DNA from: Juglans regia
Taxonomy: Eukaryota > Streptophyta > Magnoliopsida > Fagales > Juglandaceae
Length of the DNA stretch: 64,000 bases
Assembly: GCF_001411555.2 (NCBI RefSeq)
Contig: NC_049902.1
Span: 10,361,985-10,425,984 of the forward strand
Direction of reading: 5' to 3'
The notes beneath the pieces are model-generated. The model worked only from the letters and a program-made list of their open reading frames with translations, was not told the origin of the DNA and did no database searches. The position numbers and the translations under genes are program-made. Positions 33,600 through 45,936 of this stretch are shown in pieces; position 1 is the first letter of the stretch; each line of letters starts with the position of its first letter.

Positions 33600-35829
33600 A
33601 ATCTTTACACTTTTGTTTTTTCGATATTTGTTTTTTTTGTTTTTAGTTTTTTAAAGAGTTTTTAGGTATCTATTTTTTTATTATTTTTTTTAGATTTTTT
33701 TTAAAGATGTTTTAGGTATCTACTTTTTTATTCTGTTTTTAGATTTTTTAGATTTTTAAGGTATCTATTCATACTTATTTTAGCACTTCAAGTTTCAGAC
33801 TTTCAGTGTGCCATTTTTCTTTTCATTTAAATTTTGTTGCATATAAAATAATAAGGGAAAAAAAAGGTTAAGACCCGGTTAACCCGGTTACAATCCAGGT
33901 AACCGATCTTTGCTTATAATCTAAAACTGGATATCCAACCTGGTTGTAATTAGTTTTACCTGGATAGGTATCTGCCCGTTTTTTAAAATTCAGATTCGGA
34001 TCCAGATATTCCTGGATATCCGAATCCAAATGTGCAATAGTTCAATTTTAATAGTTTAGAGTTTAAACGGTAAAAATCTCTTATCATAATTTAATAATAT
34101 GGACTATACGCTAAAAATCTCTTATCAAAGAAGAGCAGAAGATCAAATGCTCTGGACAAGACAATATTAACACTCATTCAAAACCAACTTGAGCATAGTC
34201 TGATCCCAATTCTAAAACAAGGCCAATATATAGCGCACCAAGAAGATGGGCAGGAATAATTTATTCCTTCTAAATTGTAATAAAGACATATTTAGCTTCA
34301 AGCAGAAGATAAGATGTATATCTTTTTTTTTTAATCAAACATATTATAGATATATAAAATAGTTACTGGATACAGGAGATAACAAAAAACCGGTACAATA
34401 GAAAATGGAAAGAAAAAAAAAAAGAAAATGATCTGGGGCCAAGGACTTGACCCCTACCTATTTCCCACAAGGGGAAGTTGCATGAAGTGGTATTGATACA
34501 GTCCGATAAACGGACTATAATACAAGGATTTGTGCTACATGTCGCTAGTCTGGACTGACTGAAGAAGATTTTCACTACCTTCTTTTCACGATCCTTAGTT
34601 AGGATGGAGAAGCGTCGAATCGCCGGCAGGAGACCGCCAAAAACTATGGTGGCGTGTGAGGACCACGTATCACATTAGAAGACTAAACATTAGTCGTATC
34701 TAAGAAATCCGAAGCCGCTGACCCCAAAAATGTTGTGCATTAGGACCACACGCCACTCTTTTTGACGTTTTTCTTCTGCCATCCGAAGGATCGGCGGCTG
34801 GCGAGTCTTTTGGTGTGGCATATGGCGATCTTGGGTGGCCAGAAAACAATAGATCGGCACTTCTCCGTGCTATAATCAGAAAATTTAGAATAAATAAATA
34901 AACACAATAGAATATTGTCTAGATTATACAGATGGGAGGAGGGAGGAAGGTAGGTGGAGCCGAAGCTCCAGCCACCCTCTGGACAGAGAAGGTAAGATTT
35001 TCTTTTACCACTCTGGAGAGCCTTTTCGGTGGAGAGAAAAAATGAGACGGCATGCTTGTTTTAAAAAAAGTAGATAAGATGTATATACTTACAAAAGCCA
35101 GGATTCTTCCATCAAACTTTTAATGTTAAATTAGAGTTTTTGAATTGGGATGACTCCTCAATACCACTCCGAGAAATGACCGAAACAGTGACAAGAGGTG
35201 ATTTGAAAATTAATTAACATTAGCAGTTTTTGATACTTCATATTTTGGGATTTTATTAATAATCCTATGTGGTCTACTTTATTTTAAAATTTGTATAATC
35301 ATTAGGTGGCAACTTATGCTTGGAGGGTGTAAAACTTGGACTTTACACCGCATCCTAGCACTAGGTGCTTCCAAAAGTCATACCTTCCCATATAAATTTT
35401 GCATTACTCATCTAACTGATTACATCATATAGCAACGTGTGATTTCTCATGTATTTGCCCAGAGTACCTGCAATATGGTTTTTCATATGTTGCTGCTATA
35501 ATTGAAGTGAAAAGGAACAGGGAATAAGGCTTCCTGCATTTGTTTGACTATTGACAGGATTTCAAAGTTTTATCTTTGAAGTTCAACTCACAAATCATCC
35601 AAATTCTTTCAATAAAAGGGCTTGCATATCAGGGACTGGCATAAGAGACTTTCCAGTGATGCTCGATCTTAAATATATGAGCTGGAAAACTTAAGATAAA
35701 AGATGTTCCGGCATCAGATGGTTAACTGCAGCAGAACTAGAACGTACCAGATCTTGAATAAGATACTTATTGGTGCGTGGAAAGGTTGAGATCTGATCAT
35801 TACAAATACCATCATCGTCGTCATTCCCA
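33600..35829. other. Non-coding stretch downstream of MTP copy 2
   Basis: 33600-33770 is T-rich with three spaced copies of taggtatcta. 33870-34035 has paired motifs (aacccggttaacccggtt, ggatatccaacctgg, ggatatccgaatcc) like a small inverted element. 34420-35060 is less AT-rich, with phrases such as gaccacacgccactc but no conserved frame. 35080-35829 should include the 3' UTR of MTP copy 2. No other gene seen. Confidence 0.55.
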
Positions 35830-38800
35830 TTAGATCGCAATCTTGTGTTCTGGCCTGTGACTATACTCGAAATCTATATGTACAAAGGCTCTTTCAACTT
35901 CAGGGAGCTGCTCAAGCTTCTCTTGCAATGTCTCGCCAATATTATGTGCTTTGTTCAGAAGCATGTCTTGTGCCAAAACTATGTCAACCTCCACAAAATA
36001 ATGAGAACCGAAAGTGTACGCTCTAACTGTATCAATGTGCTTGATGTCTTCATTGTGATTCCATATTAGATATGTTAACTTTGCCAAAAATTCAGGTGGT
36101 GCTGTTCTTCCGATTAGTGACCATACATTCTCAATCACTGTCCTTGTCCAAGTAGTCATTGTATACAAAGCAATCTGCATCACAGGTTCAGGAAATCATC
36201 ATAAATAGACAAAGTTTTGAGTACAAGTAGCAAACCAAAAACCCATCCTCATGCCACATATACAGCGCCATGTAAAGGGAAGGATTGGTAATCTACTTAT
36301 TAACAAAAGAGATAAAAATGGAAGTACAAATCTTTCATTATGCAGAATAGGTTACACTGATGATTGTGATGATTTAAGAAAGGAAAATAGAAACTTTGAA
36401 AGTAGCTGAACCTCATTATCTACAGTAAAGGAAAAGAAGGAAAGAAGCCAAATAAATGAGCTGTGTATGAACTCACTATAATAGCTCCAGCAGGATCAAT
36501 CCACCAGTAAAAATGGATAGCCAGAACAGCTGCTGCCAAACCAACTGAATTAGTAACAACGTCGAATAAATGATCTTGTGCATAGGCTCTAACAATTTTG
36601 TTCTTAAATCTTCGACAATAGAGCATGAGCACAAACTTCACTACAGTTACGCAGACCATTATTCCAATCATCCATTTCTCCTTCTCGGGATCCCTTTCAG
36701 GCTGGGCCTGTAATCAAAACATTAAATGGAGATTATATTAAAACTATCAATAAATAAGTTTTAGATCATTCACAAAATTCCATCAACAATTTCAGACTGG
36801 TCTTTCTAGAAACTCGGTACATTTGGTTACCTTGAACCTATGCCATAACTCATTCTTTATGCAAAAACCAATAACTGACACATTATACGTGTCCATGTTC
36901 ACTGTCATCTACAACCTTTAACTTATTGGAGCAGTGGCATCAAAATCACATACCTTTGAAATGAGTTGTCGACCAGACTCTATCAGTATTTGAAATCCAA
37001 GAGTTGCCATTACTGATGCAAAAACAATGATACCCTGCAAACTCAAAATTAGTATAGATTTCTTGCAATATGGTGTAAGTTTAGTAAAATCCAGTGCTGG
37101 CTGCATCTGCTGTAATTAGTAGAATAACTTGGGTGCACAAACCCATAATTCATAGTTGAAACCCACATATTCTCAAGCATTGATGCTATTTATTCCCAAG
37201 ACTAGATTGTTTTACTGGTTCTCCATTTTATTCCCAACACTCCATTGTTTCTATTTCATAGCTTGATGTACTGAAGCAAGCCGTGTATAGGAACTTCACC
37301 AATATCAATACAAGAAATTTCTTGTTCAATGCATTTTCTCATTAAACCACTTCTGCCAATAGGAGCTAGTTATTAATATACTCAATATTCTCTAAGCCAG
37401 ATAAGAAATGAGGAGTCTACAGCATGAGCCTGAAAAACTCTCCACACTTGTTACAGTAATTTCAAACACAAATACATGTCTCTTCATTGCTTTCTACCCC
37501 TAGGATTTGTACTAGTAAAAGTTGAAATAGCCACAAGGTGTTATTTGCCTCATTGATTACAAGAAGGATCAATGAAATAAAAAACACATACATTAATCTT
37601 GAAAGTATTTGGGTTTAACACCTTAATTCTACCTACAAAAAAGTATTTGGGGTTAACATGCTAATTAGTTTAAGATGAATAATTTTCCTCGTGACTTTCT
37701 GAGAAACCACATGAGGCACAAATGCAACACTAACCAAGCCCACATGAATTCTCATTATCAGAATCCACAACTCAAATCTACTGAAATACGCAATTGAAAA
37801 GAACTTTGGAAAAGAAAATACAGGAAGCTAAAAGGGTAGTCTTCTCTTTAGAAGTAAGGTGATCGGCATAAGGTTGATGCCTCTCAGCCAGGGGTCTTGA
37901 ATTTGCACTAATGGCCAGATAGAAAACATTTCGGTTGTGGCGCTAAAATTATCCAAAGAATTGACAGAAGCACAGAAACCAATTATAGGATCGAAGAACT
38001 TACAACTGGCTGCATCCGTTTCTTTCCAATTGGATAGTTATACTGGTTTTGTTTTCTCATGGCATGTGCAGTGAACCACAATATAAACCCAGACAAGAGA
38101 TCTAAGAGTGAATCCATGGTTGAGGCAATAACCGCCAATGATCTGCTCTCAATAGAAGCATATAGCTTTGCCGCAAAGAGTACAACATTAGCTATGTTTG
38201 ATGCATGGATTGCCATCCGCTCACTTTTTACAAGCTGCTTCATCTCATCCTGAGAATAACATGTTTGCAGATTAACAATAAAATAAAAACATAATGGTTT
38301 CTGTTTACTAGGGGTATTGGGTGGTATCTGATGCAACCTTGAACTTTCATGAACCAGGTTCATGGAAACAAATTGTGAATAGAAATAGTTGTCATATAGA
38401 ATTATTTTTTTTCTGCAATTAAACTCAGCTGCCCTCCTTTATTTATAAGAAATGCATTCAAAATACTCAAGTTGAACAAAAAAGAATATTCAATTGAAAA
38501 GAAGAATACTAACAATAAAATCCCTTAAACAATCGCAAGACTTGTATAAAGGGAGTTCAGTTAAAAAAAAGCAAGCAGAACAACCGACCTTTAAGCTTTA
38601 GGGAAGATACTAACCATGGATAACCTAAGAAGGCGTGGACTCATAATTATAGACTAGTGTTGTATGTGCAGGAATAGTGGGGAAACGGTAAATCATTTAC
38701 TCTTACATAGTGATTTTGAAAGGGACATATGGAATTATTTTTTCAGCAGAATGAGATTAGCATGGGTAATGCCGAGAAGGGTGGTGGAACTACTAGCTAG

Positions 38801-41094
38801 CTGGAGAGGGATCACAGGGACACCTCAGATTACAGCTGTGTGGAAGATGGCTCCTATTTGTATTTTCTGGTTTATTTGAATAGAAAGAAATGATAGACTT
38901 TTTGAGGATCATGATAGATCCTCCGAGGAGTTTAGGAGTTTTTTTTGGAAGACTTTATTTCTGTGGGCCATTGCTTTAGAGTTAAATGGTCTCAACTTGC
39001 ATGATTTTCTTGTAACAATTTCTAGTTCTTAACTTGGTGTACTCTTATGTATACCTCCGGTATATTTGGGCTATACCTATCTTTATCAATACAATTACTT
39101 CTTACTTTTCAAAAAAAAAAAAAAAACCAACCAACCTCTGTTAGACCATCAGGCAAACAACCATTTTCAGTCATGGTCTCCATCTCGTTGAACCCTTCAA
39201 GGAGCCTTTCTTGCTTCTTATAATAATCAGCAACCTTGTTTCGTTTCCCTGTGATCAAGTGTACAAGTTTCATGTCAAGACATCACTATAGGGGATAAAA
39301 GGTGAATGGAAGCATCCAAATTCATCATTTGATGACGTTTCATTTTCCAAAATAGTTCTTAGTAACTATGGTAATGGATAAGAAGACATCAAATGATTCT
39401 AATATTAGAACTACAAGCATAACAACCTAACAGAAATAGGCAATATGTGAAGTGCCTTTGCCAGAGCACCTAAGGGAAACTTCAAAGTTGTCAGGTTTAC
39501 TAGTCGCTTTCTATATGATCCCAAAAAAATGTGCAAGGAGTTATTCCACAAAGCTTTTGACTCCATCATTCAGATATCTTAAGTCTAATACACTTAGAAT
39601 GCCTGAGTTGGTAAATGGAAGAGCACAATAGACATCTAAAAAGAATAATTCTCTTCATACTGCAAGGGCAAAAGATCTTTTTTCTTTTTATTTATTTATT
39701 CATACAAGAGTAGCTGTTGTAGAACTAGTAACGAATATTGGAAGACCCCACATTTGGCCAACCTTAAACAATCAATTTGTAACCGTCAATGATTTCAGGA
39801 TCATATTTGCAGGAAATGCCTTGTTGAAAGCATCACATTTGATAGAAATCCTGGTCCATTCCAGCCATACTGGAGGACGTAAACTAGCCAAAAGTTGCTG
39901 CATTGAACTATGCTAGCTATGTTAATTTCTTTCAGAAGAAATGGGATGGAATACCAATCATGGACTGTTTTCCAGGTGGTAGAACAGCTGAAGATCAGAA
40001 CAGGATAGAATTGGTATTAATGCTACTTTTACACTACCTAATGTTTTTTATCCTAAGCAATATTTCATGCCATCATCAGAAGGGTCATTAAATTGTCTTC
40101 ATACAAACAGCTGTCTGCTTTCATATGAATGATTTGAAGTTCTATATGCTGCCATAAACGAAGGTCAGTAATACCCAAAGGCTTCATCCATAACCAAACT
40201 CTAGTCCTTACAATTTCCATCCCCTTATCTCTAGCTTCCTTCTTAAACTTGAAAAGTCATGTGCAGCCATCACTCAGAATTGATAAAACATCACTAATGC
40301 AACGACTCAACTTTGATGGCAACTGCAGAAGATGATCAAAGCAGTTGACAAGATAACTACTGCCTGACAACAAAATACACGTTATTTGCAACACGAATAG
40401 GGACTTCCTGTAACATCAAAGAAGCATTGTACCAGCTGAAAACTTATGCTTTAGAAAATGGGGTTTCTTGGAATCTTGACTTTAATATATAAATGTATCG
40501 GTTAAAGGCACCCAATGTAATGAGACTGCATTTTTTTTCCTTGTTGATCCTGGAAATCAGAAGCACAAGGAATTCTTGTGGAATCTTACAACTACCCATT
40601 AGATAAAACTGGAAAAGAAAAGGTTGCACGAAGTTTCAACCAATCAAGTCATCAAAAGAACTGAGGATTATTATTATTATTGTTGTCGTCGTTGTTGTGT
40701 TGCTGTTGTTGTTGTTTAAAAATGAAATGAATCTCCCACCGTACCTAGGCCTAGTCAAGTGGTGGAGGGAGGGGAACTGGGCCAAAAGTAGGTACATAAT
40801 GGGTAACTTGCGTGCACGCATCTTGTTGATGTGGTCCTTATTGTATTCTATTATTCCAATATTCAACAACTTTTCACAAAAGTTGCATTCTTTTTTCTTT
40901 TCCGGTCATAAAGTTGCATTTTAGAGATTCCATGAGCCAATACGTATCATGGTCAGAGTAAAATTGATCGGATTATGGGACATTCCCTGAATGGGAAAAA
41001 CAATTCTTTTGTCTTGATAAAGGATACAAAGTTTACGATATCTCCACCACAGGCTAAGCACCAAAGCTCCTCCCACTAGTGCTGTAAAAAACAA

Positions 41095-41140
<46 letters not shown>

Positions 41141-41765
41141 GCTACCCATTATGCGAAACATGTCACGGGGCCAACAGAACACTGACAGATGCCAGACGCA
41201 AACAACCGAGTCACATGGATCAGTAACTCGCTTGAGTCAGCTCAGTCGTCAAGAAAAACCAAATTGTATCAAATAAAGAAATAAGAAAACCATTTTTAAT
41301 CAAACCAGCTGAGCGGGAGTAAATCTTGCAAAGAGAGAATAAAAGAAACAAACAAACAAAATCAAAAACTCTATTTCAATTCTAAATTGACATGCTCAGT
41401 CCCAGGCCCTTCGAATATTCGCATAGATACATTCATACGTACATATTTATATGTATAGGAATTAAAGATTGCCTTTTGAAGCATGTTTTTTTTTTTAAAT
41501 CAAATTTACATAGATAATGCTCAAACAAATGAGAAACCATCGTGATTCATGAAGGAGTCTTACTTGGGGTACGAAGAAGGCGGTGGAGAATGAAGGAATT
41601 TCGATCGCCATCTCTTCTCTCTGGCAGCGATGGGAACTCTTGCAGATTGAGTCTCCACGACGATAAATCGCTTCTCGACACCAACTCAACGTCTGGAGAC
41701 AGAAGAGGCTCCCTTTTGATAGTCCCATGCGTTGCATCGATGGCTTCGTTCCTGCTCTCATCCAT
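35830..41765 (-). CDS. MTP10: Mn-type cation diffusion facilitator (metal tolerance protein, MTP9/MTP10-like), copy 2, complete
   Basis: Six minus-strand exons: 41765-41564 (202 nt), 39248-39136 (113), 38249-38004 (246), 37034-36954 (81), 36707-36477 (231) and 36174-35830 (345, TAA stop). Together they give 1218 nt, or 405 residues, the usual family length. All introns are GT-AG, with phases and exon lengths identical to copy 1. Metal-site motifs are D151-SLL-D155 and D259-HLF-D263. Helices lie near 120-140, 143-165, 188-206, 227-245, 262-283 and 285-300. The cytosolic C-terminal domain includes [20 protein letters not shown] and ends HRPEHKIAI. The predicted role is Mn2+ loading of Golgi/pre-vacuolar or vacuolar compartments (family knowledge, not shown here). 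Differences from copy 1 include E2D, N16I, A29V, S33L, K37R, A112V, P172Q, H176N, L201F, V208G, N220D, E251K and R279H. Motif residues are intact, so this copy is probably functional. Confidence 0.93.
38600..39127 (+). mobile_element. Paralogous LINE fragment in intron 2 of MTP copy 2
   Basis: This is the same LINE 3' fragment as at 2624-3171. It reads [14 protein letters not shown], a stop, [17 protein letters not shown], then [16 protein letters not shown], ending in an A-rich tail at 39109-39126. The copy is less damaged here: the frame stays open through [12 protein letters not shown]. The left flank reads aaccgaccttta, so the target duplication has drifted in this copy, while the right flank keeps the exon 2 donor. 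Confidence 0.82.
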
Positions 41766-41769
41766 GACA

Positions 41770-41772
<3 letters not shown>

Positions 41773-41806
<34 letters not shown>

Positions 41807-41812
41807 CGCTCG
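41773..41812. repeat. (CT)n microsatellite in the 5' leader of MTP copy 2
   Basis: About 18 CT units followed by cgctcgctcgct lie 8 bases upstream of the start codon at 41765. The orthologous tract in copy 1 is interrupted by TG, so the leaders differ in length and purity. GA-rich leaders can bind GAGA-type factors in plants, but nothing here proves a regulatory use. Confidence 0.75.
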
Positions 41813-41849
41813 CTAGCAACAAACGAAGGGCAGGCTTTCTCTTTCTACG

Positions 41850-43037
41850 TAAATTCCCGCTTATTTTCCCCCTATATATTTATTTATTATGATAAACGTG
41901 AAAATTTCTGGAATACCTCAGTGTGTAACGTACAATCAATTCTGTCAACTTTCTTATAAGTTTCTAACTATATAGTCGAGTTCTCGAAAAATGAAACAGA
42001 AGGTTAAAGTTGTCCATTCCATTGAAATTTTATTTAAAAATATCTCATCTTTTTAAAAGTTTAAAAAATATATATATATATTTACAATTTAGATTAAATG
42101 TGTATACGTCACGTAATTTTTAATTTTAAAAAATAAATTTGAAATTAGAGGGAAAGATGCGTAAAAAAAAAAGGAAGACCGTTTAGAAAAGAAGACATCT
42201 TTATTGTATGAGTTACTTTTTATTGTTTGATGTCGGAGAGTAATAAGATCCGTTTGAAATAGATAAAATATGAAAAATATTTATACATAATATTTTTTAT
42301 AATATTTTACATAATAATATTTTAAATAAAATATCTTATAAAAATAATATTATTTTATAAAAATACTCTTATTTTATAATAAAATATATTATAAAAATAT
42401 GTTGTGTACATAATATTACTTATAAAATATAACTCACCGTTTGAAGAGATATTTATCTCATCCGTACAGACCATCTGAATAGATATTTAGATCATCCAAA
42501 CCAAGCCATACATCTTCAAGTTGTACATCTTTCATATCTATCTCATCTTCAACAGATATCATTTTTGTCTATAATGGCGAACAGTAAACGTAGCATTATA
42601 TCTTCCCTTTTGTCTGTAGATATTTAGGAAAATGGGTAGGGTCATTTCTTGAGCTATGTGCATCTGTCTCTCATTCAGTCTCCGAATATAATTATTTCCG
42701 ACCACCATGCCTCCTACTTGTCGCGTGCTGTATAGCAAAACAAAAGATATATAGAATGAAAAAATTTAATTATAACCGATTTTATATATTAATATGTACG
42801 TTCATTCAATATGATTAGTTAGAAAGTAAATTTTATTAAAAATAATATTAATTTAAATTTAGAATATGAAGACAACAATATTAATACACAGATTGATACG
42901 CAAATTTATTTATATATAATAAAACTTATATAGAATATAAAATCTCTGAATCTGTTATCGGTCATGTATATAAATTTTTCTATATTTTCATTCTAAATAA
43001 AAAGACTAGTTTAAATATTGATACTTATCCATTTTAA
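41850..43037. other. Upstream flank of MTP copy 2, no gene
   Basis: 41850-42080 is collinear with 7905-8105 upstream of copy 1. 42090-42470 is AT-rich. 42510-42770 matches the block at 21055-21600. No coding potential. Confidence 0.6.
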
Positions 43038-44514
43038 CTAGCGGTTGGGCAATGTGCAAGGCACATTTGTCCGGTTGAAAAATAATTTATTTTGTAAAAT
43101 ATAAATATGTTTTGGGTTAAAAAAAAAAACATAATCATAAGTAAAATGAGTAGTATATAAAGAATTTTTTATGAACTCAATTTCTGCACCTAACAAGTGA
43201 AAAGAGATGTGGAGAATTTTTGTAATAGTGATAGTACTTCATTGCATAAATCGAAGCAATCCAACCGAAGAAAAAAAAATGAGAAGTGGTAAAATGAAAG
43301 GTTGGATTTAAATATTAAAAATTTTAATGTACCAGCAGCAGCCTCATCCTTCAAAAAACAACACACGTAGACATCATATCCTTATATATGATTTGGATCG
43401 ATGTATTAATAGTAGTGACATGGTTTGTGAATAGTAATATATAAAATTATTTGGATTAAGATGTTTTATTTTATTTTAGAAAATGAGAGAAAAAAGTTAA
43501 AATAAAAATATTATAAAAGTTAAAATATTATTTGAATATAATTTTTTAATGTAGTTTTTGTTTTAAAATTTAAAAAATTTATATTTAAGTAAATTGTAAT
43601 GATTAGATTAATAAATTAAAAAATATTTTAATGTCAATTCCCTCCTGACCCAATGATGTTGTAAATTTTTTATTTTTTTAAAAATATTTATGATGATTAA
43701 AAAAATACATGAAAAAAAGAAAATAAAAATAAAAAAATGAAATACACATTCATAACATATTTTCAGGTTACTTTTTTATTAGTTGTAGCAGTTCTATTTA
43801 GTTAATTAAAAATATTATCATATTTAAATTATGTTAAAACTCTAATTATTTATATAGTTATACTTTTTTTAAAATATTTAACAAACTTTTATTATTTATT
43901 TAATGATGAAATATTAGTATTTTATAAATGGCTTAGTTATTTTGAAATTAGTGGTACTTGTGTAAAATCCTGTATGGCGTAAGATTTTCTAATTGATAAA
44001 AAAAAAGCACATTTGCCACATCTGTCAAATTAAAGAAAAAAAATAAAGTATAATTTCAAATATTAAAGTAGTCTAATGTATAAAAATAAAATTATTATTT
44101 ATTTATGTTCATCATTTATTATGAAATTTAAATTATATTAAAAATTTAAATTAATTAGATAGTTTTTTTCTCTTAAAAATGTACAGTAAAATTTCATCAT
44201 TTATTTAATGATAAAAAATTATTATTTTATAAATTAAAGTTGATTTTCAGTGTATGATATAATAAACAGTAATAGGATATGCGAAAAAAACATGCGAAGA
44301 AAAAAAAAACAGCTTCTTTATTGATCATTTAAAATTCAAAAATCAATATTTTTTTCGCTTTTTCTTTCTTCCTCTCTCTCATTCCCTAAGCATGATTGCG
44401 GTATTACGTCGCACATTGGCATTCACACGAAAAAAAAAAGGCTAATTTAGATTTACTGTTCACAATGAACAGTAATGAATAGTAATGTTATAACGGCTTT
44501 TAAGTATAGGTAGA
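43038..44514 (-). mobile_element. Helitron-like element A (non-autonomous)
   Basis: Read on the minus strand it starts TCTACCTATACTTAAAAGCC (from 44514) and ends with a hairpin (43047-43072; arms like GGACAAATGTGC and GCACATTGCCC), then AACCG and CTAG (43041-43038). The host bases are A before TC and T after CTAG. TC...hairpin-CTAG with A/T insertion is the Helitron signature. No Rep/helicase frame is present. It shares an AT-rich core with elements B and C and contains a MITE (about 43389-43640) also found in C. Confidence 0.7.
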
Positions 44515-44524
44515 TATATATATA

Positions 44525-45632
44525 CTAGCAGTAGGCAACGTCCGAGGGACGTTTGCCTAATTTATTTTTTATTTTTTTTTTATCTAGTGATTGAGGAAGT
44601 ATTTTTTTAATGATATTGTAAATTTTTTATTTTTTTAAAAATATTTATGATGATTAAAAAAATATATGAAAATAAAGAAAATAAAAATAAAAAAATGAAA
44701 TATACATTCATGACATATTTTCAGATTACTTTTTCGTTAGTTGTAGCAGTTCTCTTTAGTTAATTAAGAATATTATCATATTTAAATTATGTTAAAACTC
44801 TAATTATTTATATAGTTATACTTTTTTAAAAATATTTAACAAAATTTGATCATTTATTTAATGATGAAATATTAGTATTTTATAAATTAAATTTGATAAT
44901 TTATTTATGATATAATATTTATATGTTAATTATCTATTTTAAATTAATTTAAATCAGTATTTTAATTTTTACCATTTGATCAAACTTGGTTACTTTGAAA
45001 TTAGTGGTACTTGTGTAAAATCCTGTATGGCGTAAGATTTTCTAGTTGATAAAAAAAAGCACGTTTGCCACATCTGTCAAATTGAAGAAAAAAATAAAGT
45101 GTAATTTCGAATATTAAAATAGTCTAATGTATAAGAATAAAATTATTATTTATTTATGTTCATCATTTATTATGAAATTTAAATTATATTAAAAATTCAA
45201 ATTAATTAGATAGTTTTTTCTTTTAAAAATGTACAATAAAATTTCATCATTTATTTAATGATGAAAAATTAGTATTTTATAAATTAAAGTTGATTTTTAG
45301 TGTATGATATAATAAACAGTAATAAGATATGCGAAAAAAACATGCGAAAAAAAACAAAACAGCTTCTTTATTGTTCATTTAAAACTCAAAAATTAACATT
45401 TTTTTCACTTTTTCTTTCTTCATCTCTCTCATTCCCTACGCACAATTGCTGTATTACGTTGCACATTGGCATTCAAACGGAAAAAAAAAACTTTACGATT
45501 TATTACTGTTCATCATATTATTGATGAATAGTAATAGGATATGCGAAAAAAAAAAAAACTGATTTACTATTTATTATTGTTGATGAACAGAAATAAACAG
45601 TATACTTATAAATGCTTTTAAATAATAGCAGA
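44525..45632 (-). mobile_element. Helitron-like element B (non-autonomous)
   Basis: On the minus strand it starts TCTGCTATTATTTAAAAGC (from 45632) and ends with a hairpin of arms GGCAAACGTCC and GGACGTTGCC (44557-44534), then TACTG and CTAG (44528-44525). Host A and T flank it. The core (44600-45500) matches A and C closely, but the 3' section with the MITE is absent, making it shorter (1108 bp). It abuts element A across about ten TA bases. Confidence 0.7.
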
Positions 45633-45904
45633 TATATATAGAAAAACTAATGATAGTGCTATTACATAAGCCTACATTGATGTCTACCACCTCTGTTCGG
45701 GTCATGTCCGACATTTTTTTTTCCTATTTGCACCATAATAGCTTGATAACATATATTTTTTTTAAAAATTAATTACTATTCATTATCTTACACTTTATAT
45801 CTTATAAAAATATATTTCTATATTTTATAAAAAAAAAACTATAAATGGGAGATGTAAAAATAAATAATAATCGATACATAAAATTTTTTATATTTCAAGA
45901 GGTA

Positions 45905-45936
45905 TATATAGATATATATATATATATATATATATA
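45905..45936. repeat. TA-rich dinucleotide run at the 3' edge of Helitron C
   Basis: A tatatata run (interrupted once by ga) directly precedes ctag. Another TA run (47538-47580) lies beyond its 5' edge. Helitrons insert at AT dinucleotides, so TA repeats are natural targets. Confidence 0.7.
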
